A model generated the notes under the pieces. It saw only the letters and a program-made list of their open reading frames with translations, was not told the DNA's origin and searched no databases. DNA of 64,000 nucleotides from Huintestinicola sp050874005 (lineage in GTDB: Bacteria; Bacillota; Clostridia; Oscillospirales; Ruminococcaceae). The DNA is taken from NCBI RefSeq assembly GCF_050874005.1, contig NZ_JBNMJV010000004.1, positions 1-64,000 on the forward strand, read 5' to 3'. This document shows positions 40,143-48,984 of this stretch, piece after piece (the first letter of the stretch is position 1; the number at the start of each line of letters is the position of its first letter). Both the position numbers and the translations under genes were made by a program.

Positions 40143-41414
40143 TCAGCTATTATCCGAGCTGCCGTTCTCTCCGGCATTTTCCACAGTCTCCTGCTGAACG
40201 GAAGTATTATCATCGGGAGATGTCGGGGCGGCATTGTCCTCCGAGCGTATTTCTTCCGAATTCTCGGAAGAAATTTCCCCGTCAAGCCTGCGGTGAACAT
40301 CGTTTTCAAGGAGCTTATAAACAGTTGCCGCCATAGGCACGCCCAGCAGCATTCCGCCGATGCCTCCAAGTCCGCCGCCCACGGTAACAGCCGCCAGCAC
40401 CCACATTCCGGGCAGTCCGATCGAGGAGCCTACCACCTTCGGGTATATCACATTGCCCTCTACCTGCTGGAGTATCACAAGGAAAATAAGGAACCAAAGT
40501 GCTTTCATAGGGTCTACCACTACGATCATAAGCGCACCTATAGCCGCTCCCAGGTATGCTCCCACAATGGGGATAAGGGCGGTGGCGCCGATAAGGGTGC
40601 CGATAGTGGATGCATAGGGTATACGGAGAATTGTCATTCCCAGAGCGCAGAGCAGTCCTAAGATGACAGCTTCTGTGCATTGTCCCACGATAAAGCTTGA
40701 AAAGCATTTATCCGCTGTAGCGCAGAAATAGCGGAATCGGCGCTCGCTTTCGGGCTTCATATAGCTTTTCATAAGCCTGCCCACCTGCTCCGCCAGCTTC
40801 TCCTTGCTGAGAAGAATGTATATGGCAAAGATAAGTCCCACCGCAAAGTTTACTATTCCCCCGAAAAATGAGGAGATAACGGTGAGAGCAGAGGTCAGCG
40901 CTCCGCCCATTCCGTTCATTGCAAAATCAATGACCGTCTGGGATATGGTTTTCCAGTCAAAGTTTTTCAGGTCAATATTTTCCCTTATCAGCTCAGCCGC
41001 CTCGGGGTATTTCACCTCCGCTTCGGCAAGCCATTGCTGAACAGTCGCCGCATAGACGGGGAAGGAATCGCTCAGCACACGGAAGATATTTCCTATCTCA
41101 GGAACGATTATCACCATTATGAGAGCCAGCGCAAGAATTACCGTCAGCAGTGAAAGTATAAGGCAGACGGGACGGCGTGTTGCGATGACTGCACGTTTCC
41201 GGGAATTCGGGAAATATGTCTTCTCTATCCTGCGCATTATGATGTTAAGTATATATGCCAGCACACAGCCGATAAGCAGGGGGCTGAATATGCCCAGCAC
41301 CGCTTTCAGAGCGGAGGCGACTGTGCCGAAATACATCACAAGGAGCACCGCCGCCGCCGAGAGGAGCAAAAAAGGTACAAACCGTTTTAATCTGCTTTTG
41401 TCTCTTTGGTTCAT
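40143..41414 (-). CDS. AI-2E family transporter (PerM/YdbI-like permease)
   Basis: A 423-residue membrane protein of the AI-2 exporter (UPF0118) family, with about seven to eight helices, an internal soluble segment (about 100-160), and IGLPGMWVLAAVTVGGGLGGIGGMLLGVPMAA near the end as a landmark. The last 50 residues are an acidic Ser/Asp/Glu-rich tail. Members move small molecules or ions (AI-2, Na+/H+ in some); substrate not deducible. It follows cls by about 20 bases. Confidence 0.85.
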   Translation of the reverse strand: MNQRDKSRLKRFVPFLLLSAAAVLLVMYFGTVASALKAVLGIFSPLLIGCVLAYILNIIMRRIEKTYFPNSRKRAVIATRRPVCLILSLLTVILALALIMVIIVPEIGNIFRVLSDSFPVYAATVQQWLAEAEVKYPEAAELIRENIDLKNFDWKTISQTVIDFAMNGMGGALTSALTVISSFFGGIVNFAVGLIFAIYILLSKEKLAEQVGRLMKSYMKPESERRFRYFCATADKCFSSFIVGQCTEAVILGLLCALGMTILRIPYASTIGTLIGATALIPIVGAYLGAAIGALMIVVVDPMKALWFLIFLVILQQVEGNVIYPKVVGSSIGLPGMWVLAAVTVGGGLGGIGGMLLGVPMAATVYKLLENDVHRRLDGEISSENSEEIRSEDNAAPTSPDDNTSVQQETVENAGENGSSDNS

Positions 41415-41434
41415 TTACATACTTCCTTTCTTGT

Positions 41435-42994
41435 TTACAGCAGAGGAGCGATAAGACGGAGCAGAGCGTCAAACATCGTTCCACGGTAATACTGCGTTAT
41501 ATTCTGAAGAGTTATCTCTCTGCTTTTCTCAAATGTGTCAAGGCAGTCTTTTTTAAGGTCTGCCACAGCCTTGTTGCCGTACAAAAGAGTGCCGCACTCG
41601 AAATGCAGGAACAGGCTGCGGTAATCAAGGTTTATGGTTCCCACAACGCCTATCTTATCGTCGCTCACAAAGCTCTTTGCGTGGATAAATCCGGGGGTGT
41701 ACTCAAATATACGGACGCCTGCTTTAAGGAGCGGAGTGTAATTTGCCCTGGTCATACGGTAGATTATCTTCTTGTCGGGTATGCCGGGGGTGACGAGACG
41801 GACGTCCACTCCCCTTTTCGCCGCAAGGCAGAGGGCGTTTTTCATTATATCGTCAAGGATAAGATAGGGGGTGTAGATATATACGTATTTTTCCGCACGG
41901 CTAAGTATTTCGATATAGACGTTCTCGCTGAGTGCTTCCCTGTCAAGAGGTGTGTCATAAAAGGGCTGCACATAGCCGTCCGAGGGGTATTTCTCGCCGT
42001 AGACCTCGGGAGCGTATTTCACGATATCCGCCTTGACTTCGGTATCCTTGAAGCTGTGCCACAGCTCCAGGAACATTTCCGTAAGGTTCATCACAGCGTC
42101 TCCACGAAGCATTACGCCTGTGTCTTTCCAATGACCGTAGGGAGCAGTCTCGTTTATATATTCGTCAGAAACATTTATGCCGCCGTTGAAGCCCGTATGT
42201 CCGTCTATTACCAGTATTTTGCGGTGGTCACGGTTGTTCATCACAAGGGAGAGGACGGGTACTACGGGATTGAAGGCAAGGCATTTGATGTTGGGGTGGA
42301 TCTTTTCCAGCACCTTGAAATATTTCGGGGGCAAAAGTGCCACACAGCCCATATCATCGTAAATTATCCGTATCTCAACGCCGTGCTCCGCTCTGTCAAC
42401 AAGCGCCTCCAGCATTTCGTCCCACATTTTTCCAAGACCGATTATGAAATATTCAAGGAAAATGAAATGCTCCGCCTTTCGTATCTCCGCAAGCATATCC
42501 TTGAACATCAGCTCGCCTACGGGGTAGTATTTCACCTGGGTATTGGAATAGACAGGATAACCGCTGAGGTTATTGATATAGCGGCAGACGGCATAGGCTC
42601 TTGGGTCTGTCTCCTCCAGAGCTTTTCCCTTTTCACCGAAGCTTTTAAGCATTGGCAGATATTTTTCCTTTGTTGCCTGTATCTTGTGGTGCATATGCTT
42701 GGAGGGCTTTTTGTTGCCTGCAAAAAGGTAGAGCAGCCCGCCGAAAATGGGCAGCACCATTATCAGGATTATCCATATCATTTTGTAGGACGGATTGTCC
42801 TCCTTGCAGACAATGTAAAGCACTATGAGCAGGCTCAGCGCCCGAAGCGATGCGTTTATTATGCCCGAAAAGGCTGAAAGCTTTACTATGCAAAGCGCAA
42901 ACCAGGCAATTTGCAGGATAAGGAACAAAGCTGTTATGAATATCCTGTTTACTATGATCCTGCGGCATTTGATCTTAAATTCCGAACTGCTCAT
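41435..42994 (-). CDS. cls: Cardiolipin synthase
   Basis: A 519-residue phospholipase-D-type enzyme: two N-terminal helices (about 15-65), then two HKD motifs, HRKILVIDGHTGFNGG (about 258) and HAKSFVSDDKIGVVGTINLD (about 432). It condenses two phosphatidylglycerols into cardiolipin at the membrane. Length fits the family. It lies 41 bases after uvrB on the same strand; AAAGGAT precedes the ATG. Confidence 0.93.
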   Translation of the reverse strand: MSSSEFKIKCRRIIVNRIFITALFLILQIAWFALCIVKLSAFSGIINASLRALSLLIVLYIVCKEDNPSYKMIWIILIMVLPIFGGLLYLFAGNKKPSKHMHHKIQATKEKYLPMLKSFGEKGKALEETDPRAYAVCRYINNLSGYPVYSNTQVKYYPVGELMFKDMLAEIRKAEHFIFLEYFIIGLGKMWDEMLEALVDRAEHGVEIRIIYDDMGCVALLPPKYFKVLEKIHPNIKCLAFNPVVPVLSLVMNNRDHRKILVIDGHTGFNGGINVSDEYINETAPYGHWKDTGVMLRGDAVMNLTEMFLELWHSFKDTEVKADIVKYAPEVYGEKYPSDGYVQPFYDTPLDREALSENVYIEILSRAEKYVYIYTPYLILDDIMKNALCLAAKRGVDVRLVTPGIPDKKIIYRMTRANYTPLLKAGVRIFEYTPGFIHAKSFVSDDKIGVVGTINLDYRSLFLHFECGTLLYGNKAVADLKKDCLDTFEKSREITLQNITQYYRGTMFDALLRLIAPLL

Positions 42995-43035
42995 TTTCCG
43001 ACTATCCTTTCTTTATCTTTCAGGGGTTTCCTTGT

Positions 43036-45000
43036 TTATTTCTGTTCCTTTAGCTCGTTTATCTTGTCTCTCAGATAAGCGGCGTGCTCAAATTCAAGCA
43101 GCTTTGCGGCTTCCTTCATCTGGGCGGTGAGCTTTGTTATAAGCTCGTCACGCTCCTTTTTGGTGAGCTTCTTTTCGCTCGTCTTGCCGTTTACCTCCTC
43201 CTTGGTGGATATCTCGATAACATCACGAACGTCCTTGATAATTGTCTTCGGCACGATCCCGTGTTCCTCGTTGTATTTTAGCTGCAGCTCCCTGCGGCGG
43301 TTTGTTTCGGCAATGGCACGCTCCATTGAGCCTGTTACGCTGTCGGCGTACATTATTACCTTGCCCTCGCTGTTTCGGGCAGCTCGTCCGATGGTCTGTA
43401 TAAGCGATGACTCGGAGCGGAGGAAGCCCTCCTTGTCCGCATCAAGAATTGCCACAAGTGAAACCTCGGGGATATCAAGTCCCTCTCGGAGCAGGTTTAT
43501 TCCCACAAGCACGTCAAATTCGCCCAGTCTCAGGTCCCGGATAATTTCCATTCGCTCGATGGTGTCGATATCGTGATGAAGATATCTCACTCTTACCCCT
43601 GCATTGGTAAGGAATGCTGTTAAGTCCTCCGCCATTTTCTTTGTAAGGGTGGTGACAAGGACTCTCTCATTCTTCTCCGCACGTATATTTATCTGGCTGA
43701 GAAGGTCCTCAATTTGTCCCTCAACGGGCTTAACGATAATTTCGGGGTCCACAAGACCTGTGGGACGAATTACCTGCTCAACTATCTGAGCGGACTTCTC
43801 CCTTTCGATAGGACCCGGGGTGGCGGATACGTATATCGCCTGATTTATTTTTGAGTCAAACTCGTCAAAATTAAGTGGACGGTTATCGTATGCCGAGGGG
43901 AGACGGAAGCCGTAGTCGATAAGAACGGTCTTTCTGCCTCTGTCTCCTGCGCTCATTCCTCTTACCTGCGGGAGGGACACGTGGCTCTCGTCCACGAAAA
44001 GAAGGTAATCCTTGGGAAAATGGTCAAGGAGAGTATAGGGTGTGCTGCCCGGCTGTCTGCCCGCAAGTATGCGTGAATAGTTTTCTATCCCTTTGCAGAA
44101 GCCTATTTCCTCAAGCATTTCGATATCGTAAAGGGTGCGCTGTTTAAGTCTCTGTGCTTCCACAAGCTTGCCCTGCTTTTCAAACCACTCCACACGCTCT
44201 CCAAGCTCCCTTTCTATCTCAAGGACAGCCTCGTGGATATGGTCTTTCGAAACTACATAGTGAGAAGCGGGATAAATTGCCGTGTGAGCAAGGGTGGAGA
44301 TAACATTTCCCGTAAGCACCTGTATCTCGGAAATGCGGTCTATCTCGTCTCCGAAAAATTCCACACGAATGGCATTCTCGGTGGAGCCTGCGGGGAATAT
44401 TTCCACCACATCTCCTCTTACACGGAATTTGTTGCGGACAAAATTTATGTCGTTTCGCTCATACTGTATATCCACAAGCCTCTTCAGAAGCTCCTCACGG
44501 GACATTTCCATTCCCTTGCGGAGAGAAATGACGTTGCTGCGGTATTCCTCGGGTGCGCCCAGAGAATATATGCAGGATACCGACGCCACGATTATAACGT
44601 CCCTGCGCTCGGCAAGGGCAAGTGTGGCGCTGTGGCGGAGCTTGTCTATCTCGTCGTTTATGGCGCTGTCCTTTTCAATATAGGAGTCGGTGGAGGGGAT
44701 ATATGCCTCGGGCTGGTAATAATCATAGTAGGAAACGAAATATTCCACGGCATTATGGGGAAAAAACTCCCTGAACTCGGAGCAGAGCTGCGCCGCAAGA
44801 ATTTTGTTATGGGCGAGAACGATGGTGGGGCGGTTCATTCGGGCAATGACATTCGCCATTGTGAAAGTCTTTCCCGAACCTGTTACACCCAGCAGGGTCT
44901 GGTCTCTGTACCCCTTTTCAAGTCCTTCCACAAGCTTGTCTATCGCCTGTGGCTGGTCTCCCGATGGCTTGTAGGGGGACACAAGTTCAAATTTATCCAT
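43036..45000 (-). CDS. uvrB: Excinuclease ABC subunit B
   Basis: A 654-residue UvrB: Walker A GVTGSGKTF (about 38-46), the beta-hairpin region YYDYYQPEAYIPSTDSYIEKD, helicase motifs including DESHVSLPQ and QTIGRAARN, and a C-terminal UVR domain (FEHAAYLRDKINELKEQ) that contacts UvrC. It verifies DNA damage in nucleotide excision repair. uvrA and uvrC are not in the window. It lies 22 bases after a LysR gene; no LexA box was seen upstream of that pair. Confidence 0.97.
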   Translation of the reverse strand: MDKFELVSPYKPSGDQPQAIDKLVEGLEKGYRDQTLLGVTGSGKTFTMANVIARMNRPTIVLAHNKILAAQLCSEFREFFPHNAVEYFVSYYDYYQPEAYIPSTDSYIEKDSAINDEIDKLRHSATLALAERRDVIIVASVSCIYSLGAPEEYRSNVISLRKGMEMSREELLKRLVDIQYERNDINFVRNKFRVRGDVVEIFPAGSTENAIRVEFFGDEIDRISEIQVLTGNVISTLAHTAIYPASHYVVSKDHIHEAVLEIERELGERVEWFEKQGKLVEAQRLKQRTLYDIEMLEEIGFCKGIENYSRILAGRQPGSTPYTLLDHFPKDYLLFVDESHVSLPQVRGMSAGDRGRKTVLIDYGFRLPSAYDNRPLNFDEFDSKINQAIYVSATPGPIEREKSAQIVEQVIRPTGLVDPEIIVKPVEGQIEDLLSQINIRAEKNERVLVTTLTKKMAEDLTAFLTNAGVRVRYLHHDIDTIERMEIIRDLRLGEFDVLVGINLLREGLDIPEVSLVAILDADKEGFLRSESSLIQTIGRAARNSEGKVIMYADSVTGSMERAIAETNRRRELQLKYNEEHGIVPKTIIKDVRDVIEISTKEEVNGKTSEKKLTKKERDELITKLTAQMKEAAKLLEFEHAAYLRDKINELKEQK

Positions 45001-45022
45001 AGCGGTCTCCTTATAATATCAT

Positions 45023-45892
45023 CTATATGTTTTTGTTTATCACGTTTTTAAGACATCTGACAAATGCAGCGGTGTATTCGTCGGGCTTATATCCCGATGG
45101 AGTGATAAGGCAGTCGGCAAATCCTCCGCCGCCCTGTATTTCTCTTTGGACAAGTCCGTATTTTTTCAGTCTGCTCTCAGGGACGGGTGCGGCAAGCATA
45201 TAAGCTTCGGGGATAAGTGACAGCAGTTCAAAGGGGTCTGAGCCGTTTCGTAAAACTATCCTTTTTTCTGTCGGACTGCCGCTTTTGAAGTCATCTCCCG
45301 AGGTTATCCGAATGAGTTCAGAAAGGGCTTCGGGAGGCAGATCATCTTTTTCCGAAATGGGGCTGTTTTCTGAGACTGTGAGCTTGTACTTTCCCGAAAA
45401 AAGCTGCTCCGAGCGGAGATTTTTCTCGTTAATGAGCGCCGCAAAAAAGTCCCTGCAGTCGTCGGGGCAGCGGACTGCGGCAATTTTGCATATCCCCTCG
45501 CTCACATTTTCTGCCGCAAGATAAAAAGGAGCGGTCACACACTCGATATTTACGGACAGACTTTGTGCAAGCTCCGCAAGAAGCTCGGGCACATATTCTG
45601 CACCGGGAACACATAGGGTGAAAAGCTCGGGGACATTATCCTGCTTGTACAGAGCTTCAAGCTTTCCCATTTCCTCAAGCACCGCCTTTGCCCGTGAAAG
45701 GAAACGCTCTCCCTCGGGGGTGGGATATACCCCCTTTGCGCTTCTGCGGAAAACCGTTATGCCTATCTCGTTTTCCACTTCCTTTATTGCCTTGCTGAGG
45801 TTCGGCTGTCCCATAAAGAGGTTTGCCGCCGCCTTTGTTACCGAGCCTGTGCGCTCTACTTCTGTCATATATTTCAGATGCTGTAAATTCAC
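45023..45892 (-). CDS. LysR family transcriptional regulator
   Basis: A 289-residue LysR regulator: HTH at about 1-60 (YMTEVERTGSVTKAAANLFMGQPNLSKAIKEVE), linker helix and a C-terminal effector domain. The target is unknown. It leads a lysR-uvrB-cls-AI-2E string on one strand, which may be partly co-transcribed from 45942-45970. Confidence 0.88.
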   Translation of the reverse strand: MNLQHLKYMTEVERTGSVTKAAANLFMGQPNLSKAIKEVENEIGITVFRRSAKGVYPTPEGERFLSRAKAVLEEMGKLEALYKQDNVPELFTLCVPGAEYVPELLAELAQSLSVNIECVTAPFYLAAENVSEGICKIAAVRCPDDCRDFFAALINEKNLRSEQLFSGKYKLTVSENSPISEKDDLPPEALSELIRITSGDDFKSGSPTEKRIVLRNGSDPFELLSLIPEAYMLAAPVPESRLKKYGLVQREIQGGGGFADCLITPSGYKPDEYTAAFVRCLKNVINKNI

Positions 45893-45941
45893 TTCGGTTA
45901 TTCACTTCCCCCATAGCGTCATATAGAAAAGCACATATTAT

Positions 45942-45970
45942 ATTATACTACCTTTATATGGATTTGTCTA
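45942..45970 (-). promoter_or_regulatory. Promoter of the lysR-uvrB string
   Basis: TAGACA (45965-45970), 17 bases, TATAAT (45942-45947) on the minus strand. Confidence 0.65.
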
Positions 45971-45983
45971 TATTTTTCGGCAT

Positions 45984-46024
45984 AAAAATTCCCCCTATGA
46001 TATTTTTATTATACCATAGGAGGA
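45984..46024 (-). terminator. Terminator of toxN
   Basis: TCCTCCTATG pairs with CATAGGGGGA (46015-46024 with 45990-45999; one G-U pair), followed on the minus strand by ATTTTTATG, 13 bases after the toxN stop. Confidence 0.7.
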
Positions 46025-46037
46025 GATGTTTATAGTA

Positions 46038-46574
46038 TCATTTTACGGCAATGTTTTCAAGCCGTTTATCCAAGATCGTTTCAAGCTTTTTAAAATCACA
46101 GCACCTTCGTGTAAGGCTGCGCATTTTTTCGGGCGTTTCGGTCACAAGATGATAAAGCTTATTTGCCTTTTTACATATAAGCTCCTTATTTTTATTGCAC
46201 CAGTCAAGCTGAATATTCATAATTTTCTTCCGCCCGATCTGAGCAGGGGGGTCGGAGCGGTTCGGACGAATATCTATAGGCGTAATGACTTCTTGACATA
46301 CGGGTATCATATTATTAAAATTAAGCACGCCTATTATCCTTCCGTTATTGTCAATGATCCTTGAGAAGTCCTCTCTGTTTTTCATCGTTTCGTGCTTCTT
46401 TTTCGGAGATGATAACGGAACACAATAAGTCCTGTTTCCACAGACAAGAATAACTCCCACAAACGGACGTGTCTGCTTGTTATCCTGCGGCGAAACGGAC
46501 AGCACATTGCTGTCCGCATTGGCAAGATCACGTATATATTTCATATCAACATAATAAAAATTCAGTTTTTCCAA
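46038..46574 (-). CDS. toxN: Type III toxin-antitoxin endoribonuclease, ToxN/AbiQ family
   Basis: A 178-residue protein starting LEKLNFYYVDMKYIRDL (initiator TTG at 46574, with GGGTG seven bases upstream). The ToxN/AbiQ hallmarks are RPFVGVILVCGNRTYCVPLSSPKKKH, INGVLNFNNMIPV-like IIGVLNFNNMIPV, and ITPIDIRP. ToxN is a sequence-specific RNase held inactive by a pseudoknotted antitoxin RNA and acts in plasmid maintenance and phage abortive infection. Directly upstream are a terminator (46601-46630) and three tandem RNA repeats, the full architecture of a type III system. The reading frame extends further upstream through the terminator, which is not a sensible start. Intact length for the family. 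Confidence 0.9.
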   Translation of the reverse strand: MEKLNFYYVDMKYIRDLANADSNVLSVSPQDNKQTRPFVGVILVCGNRTYCVPLSSPKKKHETMKNREDFSRIIDNNGRIIGVLNFNNMIPVCQEVITPIDIRPNRSDPPAQIGRKKIMNIQLDWCNKNKELICKKANKLYHLVTETPEKMRSLTRRCCDFKKLETILDKRLENIAVK

Positions 46575-46600
46575 TTTTTTACACCCATTCTTTTCATAAA

Positions 46601-46630
46601 AAAAAGCTGTGCCGAAAAACACAGCTTTTT
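46601..46630 (-). terminator. Intrinsic terminator between toxI and toxN
   Basis: AAAAAGCTGTG with CACAGCTTTTT (46601-46611 with 46620-46630), loop of eight, T-run extended to 46598. In type III systems this leaky terminator sets the antitoxin RNA to toxin mRNA ratio. Confidence 0.9.
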
Positions 46631-46635
46631 ATAAA

Positions 46636-46740
46636 TCCCACTTAAACGGCAGGGTCCTCCTGCTTTAATACTCCCACTTAACGGCAGGGTCCTCCTACTT
46701 TAATACTCCCACTTAGCGGCAGGGTCCTCCTGCTTTTTAC
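46636..46740 (-). ncRNA. toxI: toxI antitoxin RNA, three tandem repeats
   Basis: Three contiguous direct repeats of 36, 35 and about 34 bases (starts at 46636, 46672 and 46707 on the plus strand). Each unit on the minus strand carries AGGAGGACCCTGCCG inside a short GCAGG/CCTGC hairpin, then TAAGTGGGA and an A-rich junction (GTATTAAAG). This is the size and form of ToxI pseudoknot units that bind and neutralise ToxN. One base of one stem differs (GTAGG in the middle unit). The precursor would start near 46780 and include two small hairpins (GACAGG/CCTGTC, GAGAGC/GCTCTT) before the repeats. Confidence 0.88.
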
Positions 46741-46786
46741 AAGAGCAAAGCTCTCATATATGACAGGCTTTCACCTGTCTGTATAT

Positions 46787-46815
46787 ATTATACCATAGCC
46801 TGCATAGCTTGTCAA
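46787..46815 (-). promoter_or_regulatory. Consensus promoter of toxIN
   Basis: TTGACA (46810-46815), 17 bases, TATAAT (46787-46792) on the minus strand: a perfect consensus, as needed for abundant antitoxin RNA. Confidence 0.88.
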
Positions 46816-46819
46816 GCAC

Positions 46820-46856
46820 AAAAAGATCCCCTGCGGAAATTGCAGAGGATCTTTTT
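46820..46856 (-). terminator. Terminator of spo0A
   Basis: AAAAAGATCC/GGATCTTTTT with inner CTGC/GCAG (46820-46856), T-run on the minus strand. It lies seven bases after the spo0A stop and four bases before the toxI -35, insulating toxIN. Confidence 0.9.
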
Positions 46857-46863
46857 GACAGTA

Positions 46864-47640
46864 TCACTTTACGGCGATCTGCGCCTTTTCATTCTTTTTG
46901 TATTTGAGTCTGAGATTGTCGGTTATCAGAGCGATGAACTCGCTGTTTGTGGGCTTGCCCTTGCCTACGCTTACGGTGTAGCCGAAAAGGTTCTGAATGG
47001 TGTCAAGGTCGCCCCTGTCCCAGGCAGTCTCGATAGCGTGGCGGATAGCTCTCTCCACACGTGAGGCGGTGGTGTTGAAGCGCTTTGCCACAGTCGGATA
47101 GAGAAGCTTTGTTACGCTCTCAAGCATTTCCTCGTCGTCAAGGCTCAGGAGAATTGCTTCTCTCAGATAATGATAGCCCTTGATATGGGCAGGTATGCCT
47201 ATCTGGTGGATTATTTCCGTGACCACCATCTTCATATCCTCTTTAAGTCTGGGGTCGTCGGGGGGCAGCTCCATCTGTGCGGCGCTGCGGATAACGTTCA
47301 CCAGCATATCGCAGTCGAAGGGCTTGAGCATAAAATATGCATTCTCCATCGACATTATCTGCCGCTCGGCAAACATATTCCTGTAGGCGGAGGTGACTAT
47401 GAAAAAGGGCTTATGTACAAAGCTGCCGCAGCGCTTGATAAGCTCTGCTGCATCTATTCCCGGGATTATGCTGTCAACTATTACCACATCGGGCTCCTCG
47501 CTGCGGATAGCTTCAAGAAGCGCAAGTCCGTCGCTGTCTCTCGTTACCGCAAAAAATCCTCTTCCTCTCAGGGAATTTGCAAGCATACAGCCAAACTCCT
47601 TGCTTTCGTCTCCGATGATAACCTTGATTTTTTCATTCAT
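46864..47640 (-). CDS. spo0A: Sporulation master regulator Spo0A
   Basis: A 258-residue response regulator: receiver domain with acidic pocket Asp11/Glu12, phosphorylated Asp56 (DVVIVDSIIPG) and Lys in FMLKPFD; a linker; and the Spo0A effector domain (about 145-258) with AKRFNTTASRVERAIRHAIE as recognition region and SVGKGKPTNSEFIALITDNLRL near the end. It starts sporulation gene expression when phosphorylated. The start at 47640 follows AAAGGACGACCG. The upstream gap (47641-48086) includes TTCGTCAAA near 47829 and TGTCGACA near 47847, which resemble 0A boxes weakly. Confidence 0.97.
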   Translation of the reverse strand: MNEKIKVIIGDESKEFGCMLANSLRGRGFFAVTRDSDGLALLEAIRSEEPDVVIVDSIIPGIDAAELIKRCGSFVHKPFFIVTSAYRNMFAERQIMSMENAYFMLKPFDCDMLVNVIRSAAQMELPPDDPRLKEDMKMVVTEIIHQIGIPAHIKGYHYLREAILLSLDDEEMLESVTKLLYPTVAKRFNTTASRVERAIRHAIETAWDRGDLDTIQNLFGYTVSVGKGKPTNSEFIALITDNLRLKYKKNEKAQIAVK

Positions 47641-47979
47641 TTTCGGTCGTCCTTTCTTTTTTATGTTTTTTACTTGTGATTTATTCACCCGTTGACATAA
47701 TATTATCACGTTTTTTTTAAATTTGCAATAGTTTTTGCGTTATTTTGGGGGTATAACAAATCCCGTATATTTTTGATAAACAGCGCTTATTTTAAGCATT
47801 CCAACAGCCTCTGACGGCAATTAAAGCAATTCGTCAAAAGCTGAGTGTCGACATTTATAAAATTTTAGGCTTGCCTGACAATTACGGCATTTTTTCCGTG
47901 TTTGCCGTCAATCACAGCGGTTTTTCAAGGCAAAATGCAATTTTTTGCAGCAGGAAACTTGCAATCCTGCAAAAATTCA

Positions 47980-48008
47980 TTGACATTGCAGGAATTGTGA
48001 TGTATAAT
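47980..48008 (+). promoter_or_regulatory. Promoter of the TepA-like gene
   Basis: TTGACA (47980-47985), 17 bases, TATAAT (48003-48008), plus strand. The rest of the 446-base gap between spo0A and this gene is AT-rich and holds no gene I can support. Confidence 0.82.
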
Positions 48009-48086
48009 TTAATTATGTGCACCCGGGAATATTTCCGCATTAAACAGAGATAATAGGTATATTATGAATTGCGGGAGGTATTTTCG

Positions 48087-48830
48087 GTGTCGGATGAAAA
48101 ATACAGCCGGAGCACGGAGGACGATGAAAACTCAGCCGCTTCGGAGCTTATCGACAAGGCGGAGCTTATTGAACGGGCGGGACAGGCGGTCTCGGAAAAT
48201 TCCAAGCACCTTATCCATTGTCTGACCATTATCGGACAGATTGAGGGGCATTACGCCGCTCCCCCGGGAACGAAGACCACAAAGTACGAGCATATTATGC
48301 CTGCGCTGGTGGCTATAGAACAGGACCGCTCCATTGAGGGACTGCTTATCATTCTGAATACCGTAGGCGGCGATGTGGAGGCAGGGCTTGCCATTGCGGA
48401 GCTTATCTCGGGTATGAAGACGCCTACGGTCTCGGTGGTACTTGGGGGCGGTCACTCTATCGGCGTGCCGCTGGCGGTATCGGCTAAGCTTTCCTATATC
48501 GTTCCCAGCGCTACTATGACCATTCACCCTGTGCGTATGAACGGGCTTGTGCTGGGCGTTCCTCAGACGCTTTCCTATTTCGAGGCTATGCAGAAGCGGA
48601 TAACCGATTTTGTGTGCCGGAACAGCCGCATCTCTCCCGAGAGATTTTCTGAGCTGATGATGAACACGGGTGAGCTTGTACTTGATATGGGTACAGTCAT
48701 TGACGGGGAAACGGCGGTAAAAGAGGGGCTTATCGACAGGCTGGGCGGTCTTTCGGACGCTGTTGAGGCGCTGTATGAGCTTATTGAGACGAGTGAGCAG
48801 CGTTATCCCGATGAGAACAAGAACAAGTAA
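48087..48830 (+). CDS. tepA: ClpP-like serine protease, TepA family
   Basis: A 247-residue ClpP/crotonase-fold protein of the TepA type. VGGDVEAGLAIAELI precedes the nucleophile in GGGHSIGVPLA, followed by TIHPVRMNG. TepA relatives act near the membrane in protein export or as forespore/germination proteases; the exact role is unclear. The GTG at 48087 is chosen because GGGAGG is eight bases upstream. It lies near ftsK/spoIIIE, an arrangement also known in Bacillus. Confidence 0.85.
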   Translation: MSDEKYSRSTEDDENSAASELIDKAELIERAGQAVSENSKHLIHCLTIIGQIEGHYAAPPGTKTTKYEHIMPALVAIEQDRSIEGLLIILNTVGGDVEAGLAIAELISGMKTPTVSVVLGGGHSIGVPLAVSAKLSYIVPSATMTIHPVRMNGLVLGVPQTLSYFEAMQKRITDFVCRNSRISPERFSELMMNTGELVLDMGTVIDGETAVKEGLIDRLGGLSDAVEALYELIETSEQRYPDENKNK

Positions 48831-48880
48831 CGTTACGCACACGTATCCGTATAACTTTATTATTTATTCTTTATTATTTA

Positions 48881-48959
48881 TTCTTTATTCTTTAAAGTGT
48901 TAAATTGAAAATGTCCTATGGGCTGTGTTTTTCATTTTCCACTTTAAAAGAATAAAGAA
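48881..48959 (+). other. Long AT-rich inverted repeat after tepA
   Basis: TTCTTTATTCTTTAAAGTG (48881-48899) pairs with CACTTTAAAAGAATAAAGAA (48940-48959) with one bulge, and GAAAATG/CATTTTC pair inside. It may end the tepA transcript, though no clean T-run follows. Confidence 0.5.
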
Positions 48960-48984
48960 ACAATTTATCGGGTTACTTATATGT

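Noticed and set aside
41603..42877. Plus-strand ORF of 424 codons opposite cls
   Set aside because: Antisense shadow; cardiolipin synthase with both HKD motifs is on the minus strand.
46636..46740. Direct repeats that might be read as a small CRISPR array
   Set aside because: Units are contiguous with no unique spacers, no cas genes are near, and the context is a ToxN gene with promoter and terminator. They are antitoxin RNA repeats.
47829..47855. 0A boxes in the spo0A upstream region
   Set aside because: TTCGTCAAA and TGTCGACA only approximate the consensus; not strong enough to list as features.
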